Source: JBBQWS01 sp038210415 (GTDB taxonomy: Bacteria > Actinomycetota > Actinomycetes > Prado026). Taken from it: a DNA stretch of 36,960 nt. The stretch lies in the NCBI GenBank assembly GCA_038210415.1, contig JBBQWS010000033.1, positions 1-36,960 on the forward strand. Direction: 5' to 3'. The notes under the pieces were generated by a model that was given only the letters and a program-made list of their open reading frames with translations, was not told the origin of the DNA and did no database searches. Below, piece after piece: positions 22,912 through 28,976 of the stretch. Position numbers and translations under genes: made by a program. Each line of letters begins with the position of its first letter. Within the stretch, counting starts at the first letter, position 1.

Positions 22912-22931
22912 TACGGTTGGCCCGCCCAACC
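22912..22931 (+). promoter_or_regulatory. Possible mscL -10 box and 5' leader hairpin
   Basis: TACGGT (22912-22917) is a TANNNT box 45 bases before the mscL ATG. Overlapping it, GGTTGG-CCCGC-CCAACC (22915-22931) can form a 6-bp hairpin. It may be the end of the SAF transcript or a leader structure; there is no T-run. Confidence 0.35.
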
Positions 22932-22962
22932 GGTGGGCTATGAGGTGCGAAGGGACATTCAC

Positions 22963-23343
22963 ATGATCAAGGGTTTCCGCGACTTCCTGATGCGAGGCAA
23001 CGTCGTCGACCTGGCCGTCGCCATCGTCATCGGTACCGCCTTCGGCGCGGTCATCAAGTCCGTCGTCGACAACCTCGTCAACCCGATCATCGCGGCGATC
23101 TTCGGCAAGCCCGACCTCACGTCGGTCGGCAACTTCACGATCGGCAAGGGCGAGTTCCACGTCGGGGCGATCCTCACCGAGCTGCTGTCGTTCATCTTCA
23201 TCGCCGCCGCGGTGTACTTCCTGGTCATCGTCCCGATGAACAAGCTCCAGGAGCGTCGCGACCGGGGCATCGAAGCGCCCGAGGCCGGCCCGAGCGAGAT
23301 CGACCTGCTCACCGAGATCCGCGACTCGCTGCGGAGCCGCTAG
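22963..23343 (+). CDS. mscL: Large-conductance mechanosensitive channel MscL
   Basis: A 126-residue pentameric channel that opens under high membrane tension to release solutes on osmotic downshock. The N-terminal amphipathic helix and first pore helix read FRDFLMRGNVVDLAVAIVIG then TAFGAVIKSVVDN, the diagnostic MscL signature. The second membrane helix is ILTELLSFIFIAAAVYFLVI, followed by a charged C-terminal helix. ATG at 22963 with AAGGGA seven bases upstream; an upstream in-frame start would add ten residues that are not family-like. Its TAG stop overlaps the stop of the small gene on the other strand. Confidence 0.96.
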   Translation: MIKGFRDFLMRGNVVDLAVAIVIGTAFGAVIKSVVDNLVNPIIAAIFGKPDLTSVGNFTIGKGEFHVGAILTELLSFIFIAAAVYFLVIVPMNKLQERRDRGIEAPEAGPSEIDLLTEIRDSLRSR

Positions 23344-23471
23344 ACCGATCCGTGGTGGGGCGGCTTGTCGCGCAGGAACCGGTCCAGGTCGTCCGGATCG
23401 GTCTCCTGCAGCCGGTCGCCCCACCCCCGGTCGAGATCGTCGGAGGTCTGCTCCGGCAACGACTCGCTCAC
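23340..23471 (-). CDS. Small acidic protein downstream of rbpA (43 aa)
   Basis: A 43-codon frame beginning at GTG 23471 and ending at TAG 23340-23342. The product is acidic and hydrophilic: SESLPEQTSDDLDRGWGD, then DLDRFLRDKPPHHG. The LPEQTSDD-RGWG and FLRDKPPHH blocks recall short, unnamed actinobacterial proteins I have seen as conserved hypotheticals; I cannot give a family name. The frame is open upstream to a CTG that overlaps the rbpA stop (CTGA at 23501-23504), which would add 11 residues. It follows rbpA on the same strand and converges on mscL, the four bases CTAG serving as stop codon for both genes. Confidence 0.65.
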   Translation of the reverse strand: MSESLPEQTSDDLDRGWGDRLQETDPDDLDRFLRDKPPHHGSV

Positions 23472-23500
23472 GAACTGGTCAGCATCGCGCGACGCCCCCG

Positions 23501-23863
23501 TCAGCGGGCGCGGAGCAGCTCGAGCCGCTCGGAGAGGATCTCCTCGAGCTCGGCGACGCTCCGCCGCTCGAGCAGCATCTCCCAGTGGGTCTTGCCGGTC
23601 GCGCTGGTGCGCGGAGAGGCCAGCGCCTGGCCGGCCGCCGTCCTCGACTGCACCAGAGCGGTGTCGGCGTTGCTGAACGCGAGCCGGCCGCACTTCGGAC
23701 AGTCCCAGACCTCGGGGATGTCTTCCGCATGAACCGAGAACTGCAGCGTGGTGACGTGGCCCACCGGGCAGTGGTAGCCGCGCGGGTCGGTCTGGGCGGG
23801 AGCGACACCCTTGTCGCTCTCATAGCTGTGCGAGTTCAAGGTGAAGCCGCGAAGCGCGGTCAT
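23501..23863 (-). CDS. rbpA: RNA polymerase-binding protein RbpA
   Basis: A 120-residue actinobacterial transcription factor that binds RNA polymerase and group 1/2 sigma factors and stabilises the open complex. N-terminal LRGFTLNSHSYESDKG matches the RbpA core tail. Zinc ligands are Cys32, His36, Cys55 and Cys58 (CPVGH and CPKC). The C-terminal sigma-interaction domain is KTHWEMLLERRSVAELEEIL then SERLELLR. A spacer of about 30 residues (SNADTALVQSRTAAGQALAS) sits between zinc core and sigma domain. ATG at 23863 with an AGGAGG nine bases upstream. An ECF-type promoter motif upstream suggests stress control. A small acidic gene follows on the same strand. Confidence 0.93.
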   Translation of the reverse strand: MTALRGFTLNSHSYESDKGVAPAQTDPRGYHCPVGHVTTLQFSVHAEDIPEVWDCPKCGRLAFSNADTALVQSRTAAGQALASPRTSATGKTHWEMLLERRSVAELEEILSERLELLRAR

Positions 23864-23897
23864 AGGGGAGAGCCTCCTGGCGTAGCGGTCAAACAGG

Positions 23898-23926
23898 TAG
23901 ACGTTGAGATACCCAACGACGTTCCC
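23898..23926 (-). promoter_or_regulatory. Putative ECF-sigma promoter of rbpA
   Basis: Minus-strand GGGAAC (23921-23926), 17 bases, then CGTCTA (23898-23903), matching the general ECF pattern GGAAC-N16/17-CGTC. In Streptomyces rbpA is under the disulfide-stress sigma factor SigR, whose consensus is related but not identical (GGGAAT-GTT). Confidence 0.5.
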
Positions 23927-24072
23927 GTCTGCACTGTGATCTCGGCCTCAGCAGATCGTTTCTGAGGACGTCGAACGGGTGGTTTTACGCCACTTCGGCC
24001 GGTCACCGTGCTCCTCTCGATGGTGACACAGCCGAGGAGGGTCCGGCGAACCCATGCCGCGGAGGCCGTCGC

Positions 24073-24084
24073 TACGCTGCGGCC
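24073..24084 (+). promoter_or_regulatory. Leaderless-type -10 box for the membrane protein gene
   Basis: TACGCT (24073-24078), then GCGGCC, then the ATG at 24085. No Shine-Dalgarno sequence. The rest of the 221-base divergent gap with rbpA holds the rbpA promoter and a weak GTCACC/GGTGAC dyad (24002-24027). Confidence 0.45.
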
Positions 24085-24891
24085 ATGGACCGCGACGACG
24101 AGCTCGACGAGCAATCCGGCGACGAGCAACCGACCGGCCCCATCGCCCAGCGGCTCGAACGGCTCGAGCAGCTGATGGACCGCGGTTCGCAGGCCCTCGG
24201 TAGTGGGACGGCCGAACTCCGGCGGGACCTGGCCCCCGCGATGCGATGGGCCGGCCGGAGCGAGCTCAGGTGGCCGGTCAGCCTGGTGGTGCTGCTCGTC
24301 GTGGTGCTGCAGCTGGCCCTGCCGGTGAGCTACCGGCTGGCCGACCGCTGGCTGGTCGCCTTCGTCGAGCTGGGACTTCTCGCGGTGATCACCGCAATCA
24401 CCCCACGCCGGATCGAGGCCGGGTCGCTGCTGGTCCGGAGCCTTGGCCTGGTCCTGCTCGTCGTGATGTCGCTCGCGAACCTTGACGCGATGTTTCGGCT
24501 GGTGCACCGGCTGCTCACCGGCACCGAGGGCGCGGACGCCACGGCGCTGCTGCTCACTGGTGCGTCGATCTGGCTGGCCAACGTCGTGATCTTCGCGCTC
24601 TGGTACTGGGAGTTCGACCGCGGCGGGCCCGCTGCCCGCCACCACCGCACCGGCTCGCCGTACCCCGACTTCCTGTTCGCGCAGATGGCCACGCCGGACA
24701 TCGCAGCGCCGGACTGGCGGCCGACGTTCCTCGACTACCTGTATCTCTCATTCACCAATGCCACGGCGTTCAGCCCCACCGACACGTTGCCGCTGGTCCT
24801 GTGGGCGAAGTGCTTCATGATGCTGCAGTCGGCCGTGTCACTGGTGACCGTCGCCCTCGTGATCGCCCGCGCCGTCAACGTGCTGAAGTAG
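24085..24891 (+). CDS. Multi-pass membrane protein, possibly DUF1345-like
   Basis: A 268-residue protein with an acidic N-terminal region containing a short helix (AQRLERLEQLMDRGSQAL). About six membrane segments follow: residues 63-82 (WPVSLVVLLVVVLQLALPVS), 88-106, 115-134, 151-172 and two near the C-terminus (YLYLSFTNATAFSPTD, then MMLQSAVSLVTVALVIARAV). The C-terminal YLYLSFTNATAFSPTDT resembles the DUF1345-type YLAFTxxxxFxxSDT motif, but the match is by eye and weak. The re-entrant-looking segment lacks a TVGYGD potassium filter. The function is unknown. It is divergent from rbpA, and the SHOCT operon begins 109 bases after its stop. Confidence 0.75.
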   Translation: MDRDDELDEQSGDEQPTGPIAQRLERLEQLMDRGSQALGSGTAELRRDLAPAMRWAGRSELRWPVSLVVLLVVVLQLALPVSYRLADRWLVAFVELGLLAVITAITPRRIEAGSLLVRSLGLVLLVVMSLANLDAMFRLVHRLLTGTEGADATALLLTGASIWLANVVIFALWYWEFDRGGPAARHHRTGSPYPDFLFAQMATPDIAAPDWRPTFLDYLYLSFTNATAFSPTDTLPLVLWAKCFMMLQSAVSLVTVALVIARAVNVLK

Positions 24892-24899
24892 CCGCCACC

Positions 24900-24924
24900 T
24901 TCTTCATCGTTTCTTCGTCAGTTC
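24900..24924 (+). promoter_or_regulatory. Direct repeats upstream of the SHOCT-PepSY-TCS operon
   Basis: TTCTTCATC (24900-24908) and TTCTTCGTC (24911-24919) are direct repeats with an 11-base period, and a third TTC follows at 24922. Tandem repeats one helical turn apart are the usual binding pattern of OmpR/PhoB-type regulators, and one is encoded in the operon. Autoregulation is an inference. Confidence 0.45.
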
Positions 24925-25000
24925 TGTACCGGTTCGCCCGGGCGCGAGGGCGACCCTGAAGGGGAACGGTCCACCGCGAACCAGACGTGAGGAGACAGTC

Positions 25001-25261
25001 ATGATGGGTCGGTACGGCGACGGGATGGGCGTCGGAGCCTGGCTGTTCATGGGCCTGTTCTGGGTGCTGCTTCTCGCGCTGATCGTCTGGCTGGTGGCGC
25101 GGCTCCTCCCGACGGGTGGCGGCCCGACGAGTGGCGGCCCGGCCGGGCCAGACTCGCCGGAACAGATCTTGGACCGGCGGTTCGCCCTCGGCGAGGTCGA
25201 CCTCGAGACCTACCAGGCGCAACGAGCCGCGCTGGTCGCAGCGCGGGGTGGCCGCAGGTGA
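25001..25261 (+). CDS. SHOCT-domain small membrane protein
   Basis: An 86-residue protein: a Met/Gly-rich start (MMGRYGDGMGVGAW), one membrane segment (about 15-36, FMGLFWVLLLALIVWLVARL), a Gly/Pro linker (GGGPTSGGPAGP) and a C-terminal SHOCT motif (PEQILDRRFALGEVDLETYQ). SHOCT is a short oligomerisation motif often found at the end of small membrane proteins. ATG at 25001 with GAGGAG at 24989-24994. The stop overlaps the PepSY gene start (GTGA). It is the first gene of the sensing operon; the Met-rich N-terminus is reminiscent of copper-related small proteins. Confidence 0.85.
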   Translation: MMGRYGDGMGVGAWLFMGLFWVLLLALIVWLVARLLPTGGGPTSGGPAGPDSPEQILDRRFALGEVDLETYQAQRAALVAARGGRR

Positions 25262-25947
25262 GCACCGAGCGCCGCACCGGGTTGGTCGTCGCCCTCGTCG
25301 TGGCAGTGGTCACGCTGGTCGGATCCGTGGCCTACGCGGCGACCGCCGTCCACGATCAAGGGCGCAGCACTGGCTCCGGGCCGATGGGCTCCGGGATGGG
25401 CTCGGGCATGGGTCAGGTCTGGCTGGTCGGCGACGGCAGCGCCGTGGCGTCGATCGCTTCGGCCCGGGCCCGGGCCGCGCAGGCCGCATCGACCGCGGGG
25501 CTGCGCCCCGGCGAGGTGATGTGGTTCGACAACGGGTTCTACGTCGAGCTGAAGGACGCCGCCGGCAACGCTGCCACTGAGGTCATCGTCGACCCGGTCA
25601 GCGGAGCTGTCACGACCGAACCTGGTCCGGCGATGATGTGGAACACCCAGTACGGCATGCACGGCAAGTCCGGCATGAACGGCGGTGCCGGCACGCAGGT
25701 GTCGGTCGCGCAGGCCCGGACGATCGCGCAGCAGTGGCTCGACGCGAACAAGCCCGGGCAGTCCGTTGCATCGGTCGACGCCTACCCCGGCTACTTCACC
25801 GCGGACATCGCCCTCACCAGCGCCGGCGTCGCCGGGGACAGCGCACCATCGTGGACGTTGACCGGCATGCTGAGCGTCAACGCGACGACCGGGCAGGTGT
25901 GGTTCCACACCTGGCACGGCACGTTCATAGCCCGGGAGGACAGCTGA
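25258..25947 (+). CDS. Exported Met-rich PepSY-type protein
   Basis: A 229-residue protein with an N-terminal signal or anchor (residues 7-29, LVVALVVAVVTLVGSVAYAA), a Met/Gly tract (SGPMGSGMGSGMGQ) and two PepSY-like halves: SARARAAQAASTAGLRPGEV then YVELKDAAGNAATEVIVDP, and VSVAQARTIAQQWLDANKPG then a strand ending GMLSVNATTGQVWFHTW. Between the halves lies another Met/His segment (AMMWNTQYGMHGKSGMNGG). PepSY domains occur in exported inhibitors and sensory partners of two-component systems. The methionines suggest binding of copper or another soft metal, which is not proven. The GTG overlaps the SHOCT stop. The stop is followed by the response regulator. Confidence 0.82.
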   Translation: MSTERRTGLVVALVVAVVTLVGSVAYAATAVHDQGRSTGSGPMGSGMGSGMGQVWLVGDGSAVASIASARARAAQAASTAGLRPGEVMWFDNGFYVELKDAAGNAATEVIVDPVSGAVTTEPGPAMMWNTQYGMHGKSGMNGGAGTQVSVAQARTIAQQWLDANKPGQSVASVDAYPGYFTADIALTSAGVAGDSAPSWTLTGMLSVNATTGQVWFHTWHGTFIAREDS

Positions 25948-25991
25948 CCGCCGAATCGTCCGGCCAACCGGGGCCGTCGGCCACGGCTCGG

Positions 25992-26681
25992 GTGCGTGCA
26001 CTCGTGGTCGACGACGAGCCGAGCCTGGTCCGGGTGGTGGCCGCGTACCTCGAACGCGAAGGGTTCGAGGTGACCACGGCGTCCGACGGGGCACGGGCCC
26101 TCGCCGCGGCCCGGGAGCAGGCGCCCGACGTCGTGGTCCTGGACGTGGTGATGCCTGGGCTGGACGGGGTCGAGGTCTGCCGACAGCTGCGTACCTTCAG
26201 TGACGCGTACGTGATCATGCTGACCGCCCGCACGGACGAGGTCGACACCTTGGTCGGCCTCGCGGCCGGCGCCGACGACTACCTGACCAAACCGTTCTCG
26301 CCGCGCGTACTGGTCGCCCGGATCCGGACCCTGCTGCGCCGACCGCGCACCCCGGTCGCCGGCGCCGACGGGGATCCACCGGTGCGCCGGTTCGGGGTGC
26401 TGACCGTCGACCCGGTGCCGCGCGAGGTCCTCCTCGACGGTGAGCCGGTGACGCTGACCCGCACCGAGTTCGACCTGCTCGAGGCGCTCTCCGAGCGGCC
26501 CCGGATGGCGTTCAGCCGCGGCCAGCTGGTCGAGCGCGTGTGGGGTCCCGGCTGGGTGGGCGACGAGCACCTCGTCGACGTCCACCTGGGCCATGTGCGG
26601 CGCAAGCTGGGCGACGACCCGGCCGCACCCCGTTACATCCTCACGGTCCGCGGCGTCGGCTACCGGATGGGTCCCGGATGA
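25992..26681 (+). CDS. OmpR/PhoB-family response regulator
   Basis: A 229-residue regulator. The receiver domain has the acidic pair in VVDDEPSLV, the phosphoacceptor Asp51 (VVLDVVMPGLDG), Thr in MLTART and Lys100 (DDYLTKPFS). The C-terminal winged helix reads LTRTEFDLLEALSERPRMAF, then LVERVWG, VDVHLGHVRRKLGDD and ILTVRGVGYRMG. The GTG at 25992 gives a standard N-terminus. However, a CTG at 25944 overlaps the PepSY stop (CTGA), has GGGAGGA just upstream and would add 16 residues, so the true start is uncertain. The stop overlaps the kinase start (ATGA). Probable targets are its own operon and the cupredoxin gene. Confidence 0.93.
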   Translation: MRALVVDDEPSLVRVVAAYLEREGFEVTTASDGARALAAAREQAPDVVVLDVVMPGLDGVEVCRQLRTFSDAYVIMLTARTDEVDTLVGLAAGADDYLTKPFSPRVLVARIRTLLRRPRTPVAGADGDPPVRRFGVLTVDPVPREVLLDGEPVTLTRTEFDLLEALSERPRMAFSRGQLVERVWGPGWVGDEHLVDVHLGHVRRKLGDDPAAPRYILTVRGVGYRMGPG

Positions 26682-27826
26682 GCGACCGCAGCGCACGAAG
26701 CCCGAGGCTGGTGTGGCGGCTCTTCGCCGCCATGACGCTCGTCGTGGTCGCCGGCGCGGTGACGTTGTTGGTCGTCTCGCTGCTCCTCGCGCCCCAGGTC
26801 TTCCACTCTCACCTCGGTATGGTGCAGGGGCCGATCTCCGCCGACCTGCAGACTCACATCGACGAAGCCTTCGCCCAGGCTGTCCTGCTGTCGCTGGCCG
26901 TCGGGGTCGCGGTGGCCCTCGTCGCGGCACTGACGGTGACCTGGCTGGTCTCGCGACGGGTGGCCGACCCGATCGTCGTGGTTGCCGGAGCGGCCGCCCG
27001 GGTCGCTGCCGGCGACCTGACGGCCCGGGTCCCCACGCCGGGTCTCAGCCTCGAGCTGACGCAGCTGGCGGACTCGTTCAACGCGATGACCGCACGCCTG
27101 GCCGGCACCGAGCAGATGCGAAAAAGGCTCATCGGCGACCTCGCCCACGAGCTGCGCAACCCGCTCGCGTCGCTGCAGGCCACCGTCGAGGCGGTGGCCG
27201 ACGGGGTAGTCCCCGCCGACGCGACCACGTGGACCACCTTGGCCGAGCAGACCGGCCGGCTGCAGCGGCTCGTCGACGACATGGCCGCTGTGTCCCGGGC
27301 CGAGGAGCGCCAGCTCGACCTGCGCCTTGCACGCACCGACGCCGGGCAGCTGGCGCGCGACGCCGTCAACGAGGTGCAGGCCCGGTACGACGCCGGCGGT
27401 GTCACGTTGACCCTGCGTACCGATCCCGGCCTGCGTGACGTCACGGTCGACCGGCACCGCATGGCCGAGGTCCTGGCGAACTTGCTGGCCAACAGCCTGC
27501 GGCACACGACCAGCCCGGGCGGCGTCGCGGTGGCGGTGCGGATCGAACGAGAGTCGGTGGTGATCGAGGTCGCGGACACCGGCGAGGGATTCGACCCCGC
27601 GTACGCCGACCGGATCTTTGAGCGCTTCTACCGCGGTGACGCGAGCAGGCGGCGTGAGCAGGCGGGCAGTGGAGTCGGCCTGACGATCGCCCGTGCCATC
27701 GTCGCTGCGCACGACGGCAAGCTGACCGCGAGCAGCAAGGGGCCCGGCACCGGCGCCACCTTTACGGTCCGCCTCCCCGCGACACCGCACGCCCCGCGCA
27801 CTGGGGGTTCCGCAACGTCCGAGTGA
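26678..27826 (+). CDS. Sensor histidine kinase
   Basis: A 382-residue kinase. Two membrane segments (about 12-38 and 66-92) flank a short extracytoplasmic loop of about 27 residues that contains HSHLGM (His43, His45, Met48), a possible metal site. HAMP follows (RRVADPIVVVAGAAARVAAG). The H-box is LAHELRNPLASLQ with His157 as phosphoacceptor. Then come the N-box NLLANSLRHT, G1 ADTGEGFD, F-box IFERFYRGD and G2 GSGVGLTIARAIVAAHDG. The layout is of the BaeS/CusS-like type with a very small sensing loop, suggesting ligand sensing within or next to the membrane or through the partner PepSY/SHOCT proteins. The ATG overlaps the regulator stop. Confidence 0.93.
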   Translation: MSDRSARSPRLVWRLFAAMTLVVVAGAVTLLVVSLLLAPQVFHSHLGMVQGPISADLQTHIDEAFAQAVLLSLAVGVAVALVAALTVTWLVSRRVADPIVVVAGAAARVAAGDLTARVPTPGLSLELTQLADSFNAMTARLAGTEQMRKRLIGDLAHELRNPLASLQATVEAVADGVVPADATTWTTLAEQTGRLQRLVDDMAAVSRAEERQLDLRLARTDAGQLARDAVNEVQARYDAGGVTLTLRTDPGLRDVTVDRHRMAEVLANLLANSLRHTTSPGGVAVAVRIERESVVIEVADTGEGFDPAYADRIFERFYRGDASRRREQAGSGVGLTIARAIVAAHDGKLTASSKGPGTGATFTVRLPATPHAPRTGGSATSE

Positions 27827-27981
27827 GGCCTATGCTCCGGCTCGAGCCCCACGCAGTGCTGCGCAGGCCCAGGGACAACGACGTCCGGCTGGAGCATCGA
27901 GCACGACAGCAGACGGTTCCGGGGCCTCTACCGCACCGTCTTTCAGGCTGGGGACCGGACGGGGGCGACTGGGGAGGCACC

Positions 27982-28926
27982 ATGCGCGTTGCCCGATTGA
28001 CACATCATCTTCGAACCGTCGTCGCTGTTGCGTGCGGAGGACTGTTGTCCCTCGCGCTGACCCCGACCGCGATGGCCGACACACCTGCGCACCCACACAC
28101 CTGGCAGGTCGCCGTCGGTCAGGAGTCCATGCACGACGCAATCCAGGGGATGGCCTTCCTTCCGGGGACGGTCTGGATCGACGCTGGAGACAGTGTCGTG
28201 TGGACGGCGCGTGCCGGCGAGATCCACACCGTGTCGTTCCTGGCGACCGGGCAACCGCTGACCCCGTTCAACCCGGGCGACCCCGCCCAGCTCTTCCCCC
28301 AGGGCGGAACTACCTACGACGGCACGTCGTACTACAACAGCGGTGTGATGACCGACGAAGTCGACTCGGGGTTCCCCGCGAGCACGACGTACAGCCTCAC
28401 GTTCGACACGACGGGCGACTTCACCTACTACTGCCTGGTCCACGGCGCGATGATGAAGGGCGTAGTGCACGTACGCGCCGCAGGAACCCACTACCCGTTC
28501 ACCCAGCGGCAGTACGACCGGCAGTCCGCACGGCAGCGGTCCGCAATCCTGCGCGACGGGCTGCGGTTGTGGAACGAGACCCTCGAACACTCCACCAACC
28601 ACCGGGTCTTCGCAGGCGCCGACGACGGCATAGCGATGGTCATGCGCTTTGTCGGCCAGACCGTCCACGTCCGGGTGGGCTCGCACGTCACCTTCGTGAA
28701 CAACGGGATGGCGGCTCCGCACACCGTCACGTTCGGACCCGAACAGGCCAACGTCTTCGTCCCGTACGGCGATCCGACCAACTTCACCGGGCAACCGCTC
28801 AACTCGGGGATCATGCCGCCTGGAAGCAGATTCACGGTGACCTTCGAGAAGAAGGGCGTCTACCACTACATCTGCGCCCTGCACGACTACCTGCACATGG
28901 TCGGAACTGTCGTCGTCGACGACTGA
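27982..28926 (+). CDS. Exported double-cupredoxin protein
   Basis: A 314-residue secreted protein with a Sec-type signal peptide (VVAVACGGLLSLALTPTAMA, cleavage near residue 32) and two cupredoxin domains. Domain 1 has its His in GEIHTVSF and the Cys-His-Met ligand loop in YYCLVHGAMMKG. Domain 2 has APHTVTF and YICALHDYLHMVG. Both therefore keep the type 1 copper ligand set (His, Cys, His, Met). No multicopper-oxidase HxH pairs are visible, so it is an electron carrier or copper-binding protein rather than an oxidase. ATG at 27982, with GGGGAGG four bases upstream. It follows the kinase after a 155-base gap with no obvious terminator, so it could be cotranscribed or separately induced. Confidence 0.85.
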   Translation: MRVARLTHHLRTVVAVACGGLLSLALTPTAMADTPAHPHTWQVAVGQESMHDAIQGMAFLPGTVWIDAGDSVVWTARAGEIHTVSFLATGQPLTPFNPGDPAQLFPQGGTTYDGTSYYNSGVMTDEVDSGFPASTTYSLTFDTTGDFTYYCLVHGAMMKGVVHVRAAGTHYPFTQRQYDRQSARQRSAILRDGLRLWNETLEHSTNHRVFAGADDGIAMVMRFVGQTVHVRVGSHVTFVNNGMAAPHTVTFGPEQANVFVPYGDPTNFTGQPLNSGIMPPGSRFTVTFEKKGVYHYICALHDYLHMVGTVVVDD

Positions 28927-28934
28927 CCGGCCGC

Positions 28935-28976
28935 CGGGCGGGTGAGGTCGCGGTCCTAGACGACCTCACCCGCCCG
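28935..28976. terminator. Strong hairpin between convergent cupredoxin and SDR genes
   Basis: Two perfectly complementary 16-base arms (28935-28950 and 28961-28976) enclose a 10-base loop. The right arm covers the stop and last codons of the SDR gene. There is no T-tract, as is common for actinobacterial hairpin terminators. The position suits bidirectional termination. Confidence 0.8.

Noticed and set aside
24085..24891. Membrane protein considered as a two-pore or voltage-type potassium channel
   Set aside because: The segment before the last helix reads FTNATAFSPTD and has no TVGYGD-like selectivity filter.
27831..27897. ATGCTCC / GGAGCAT inverted repeat between kinase and cupredoxin genes
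   Set aside because: Seven-base arms separated by 53 bases are weak and no terminator-like loop forms. It could be chance.
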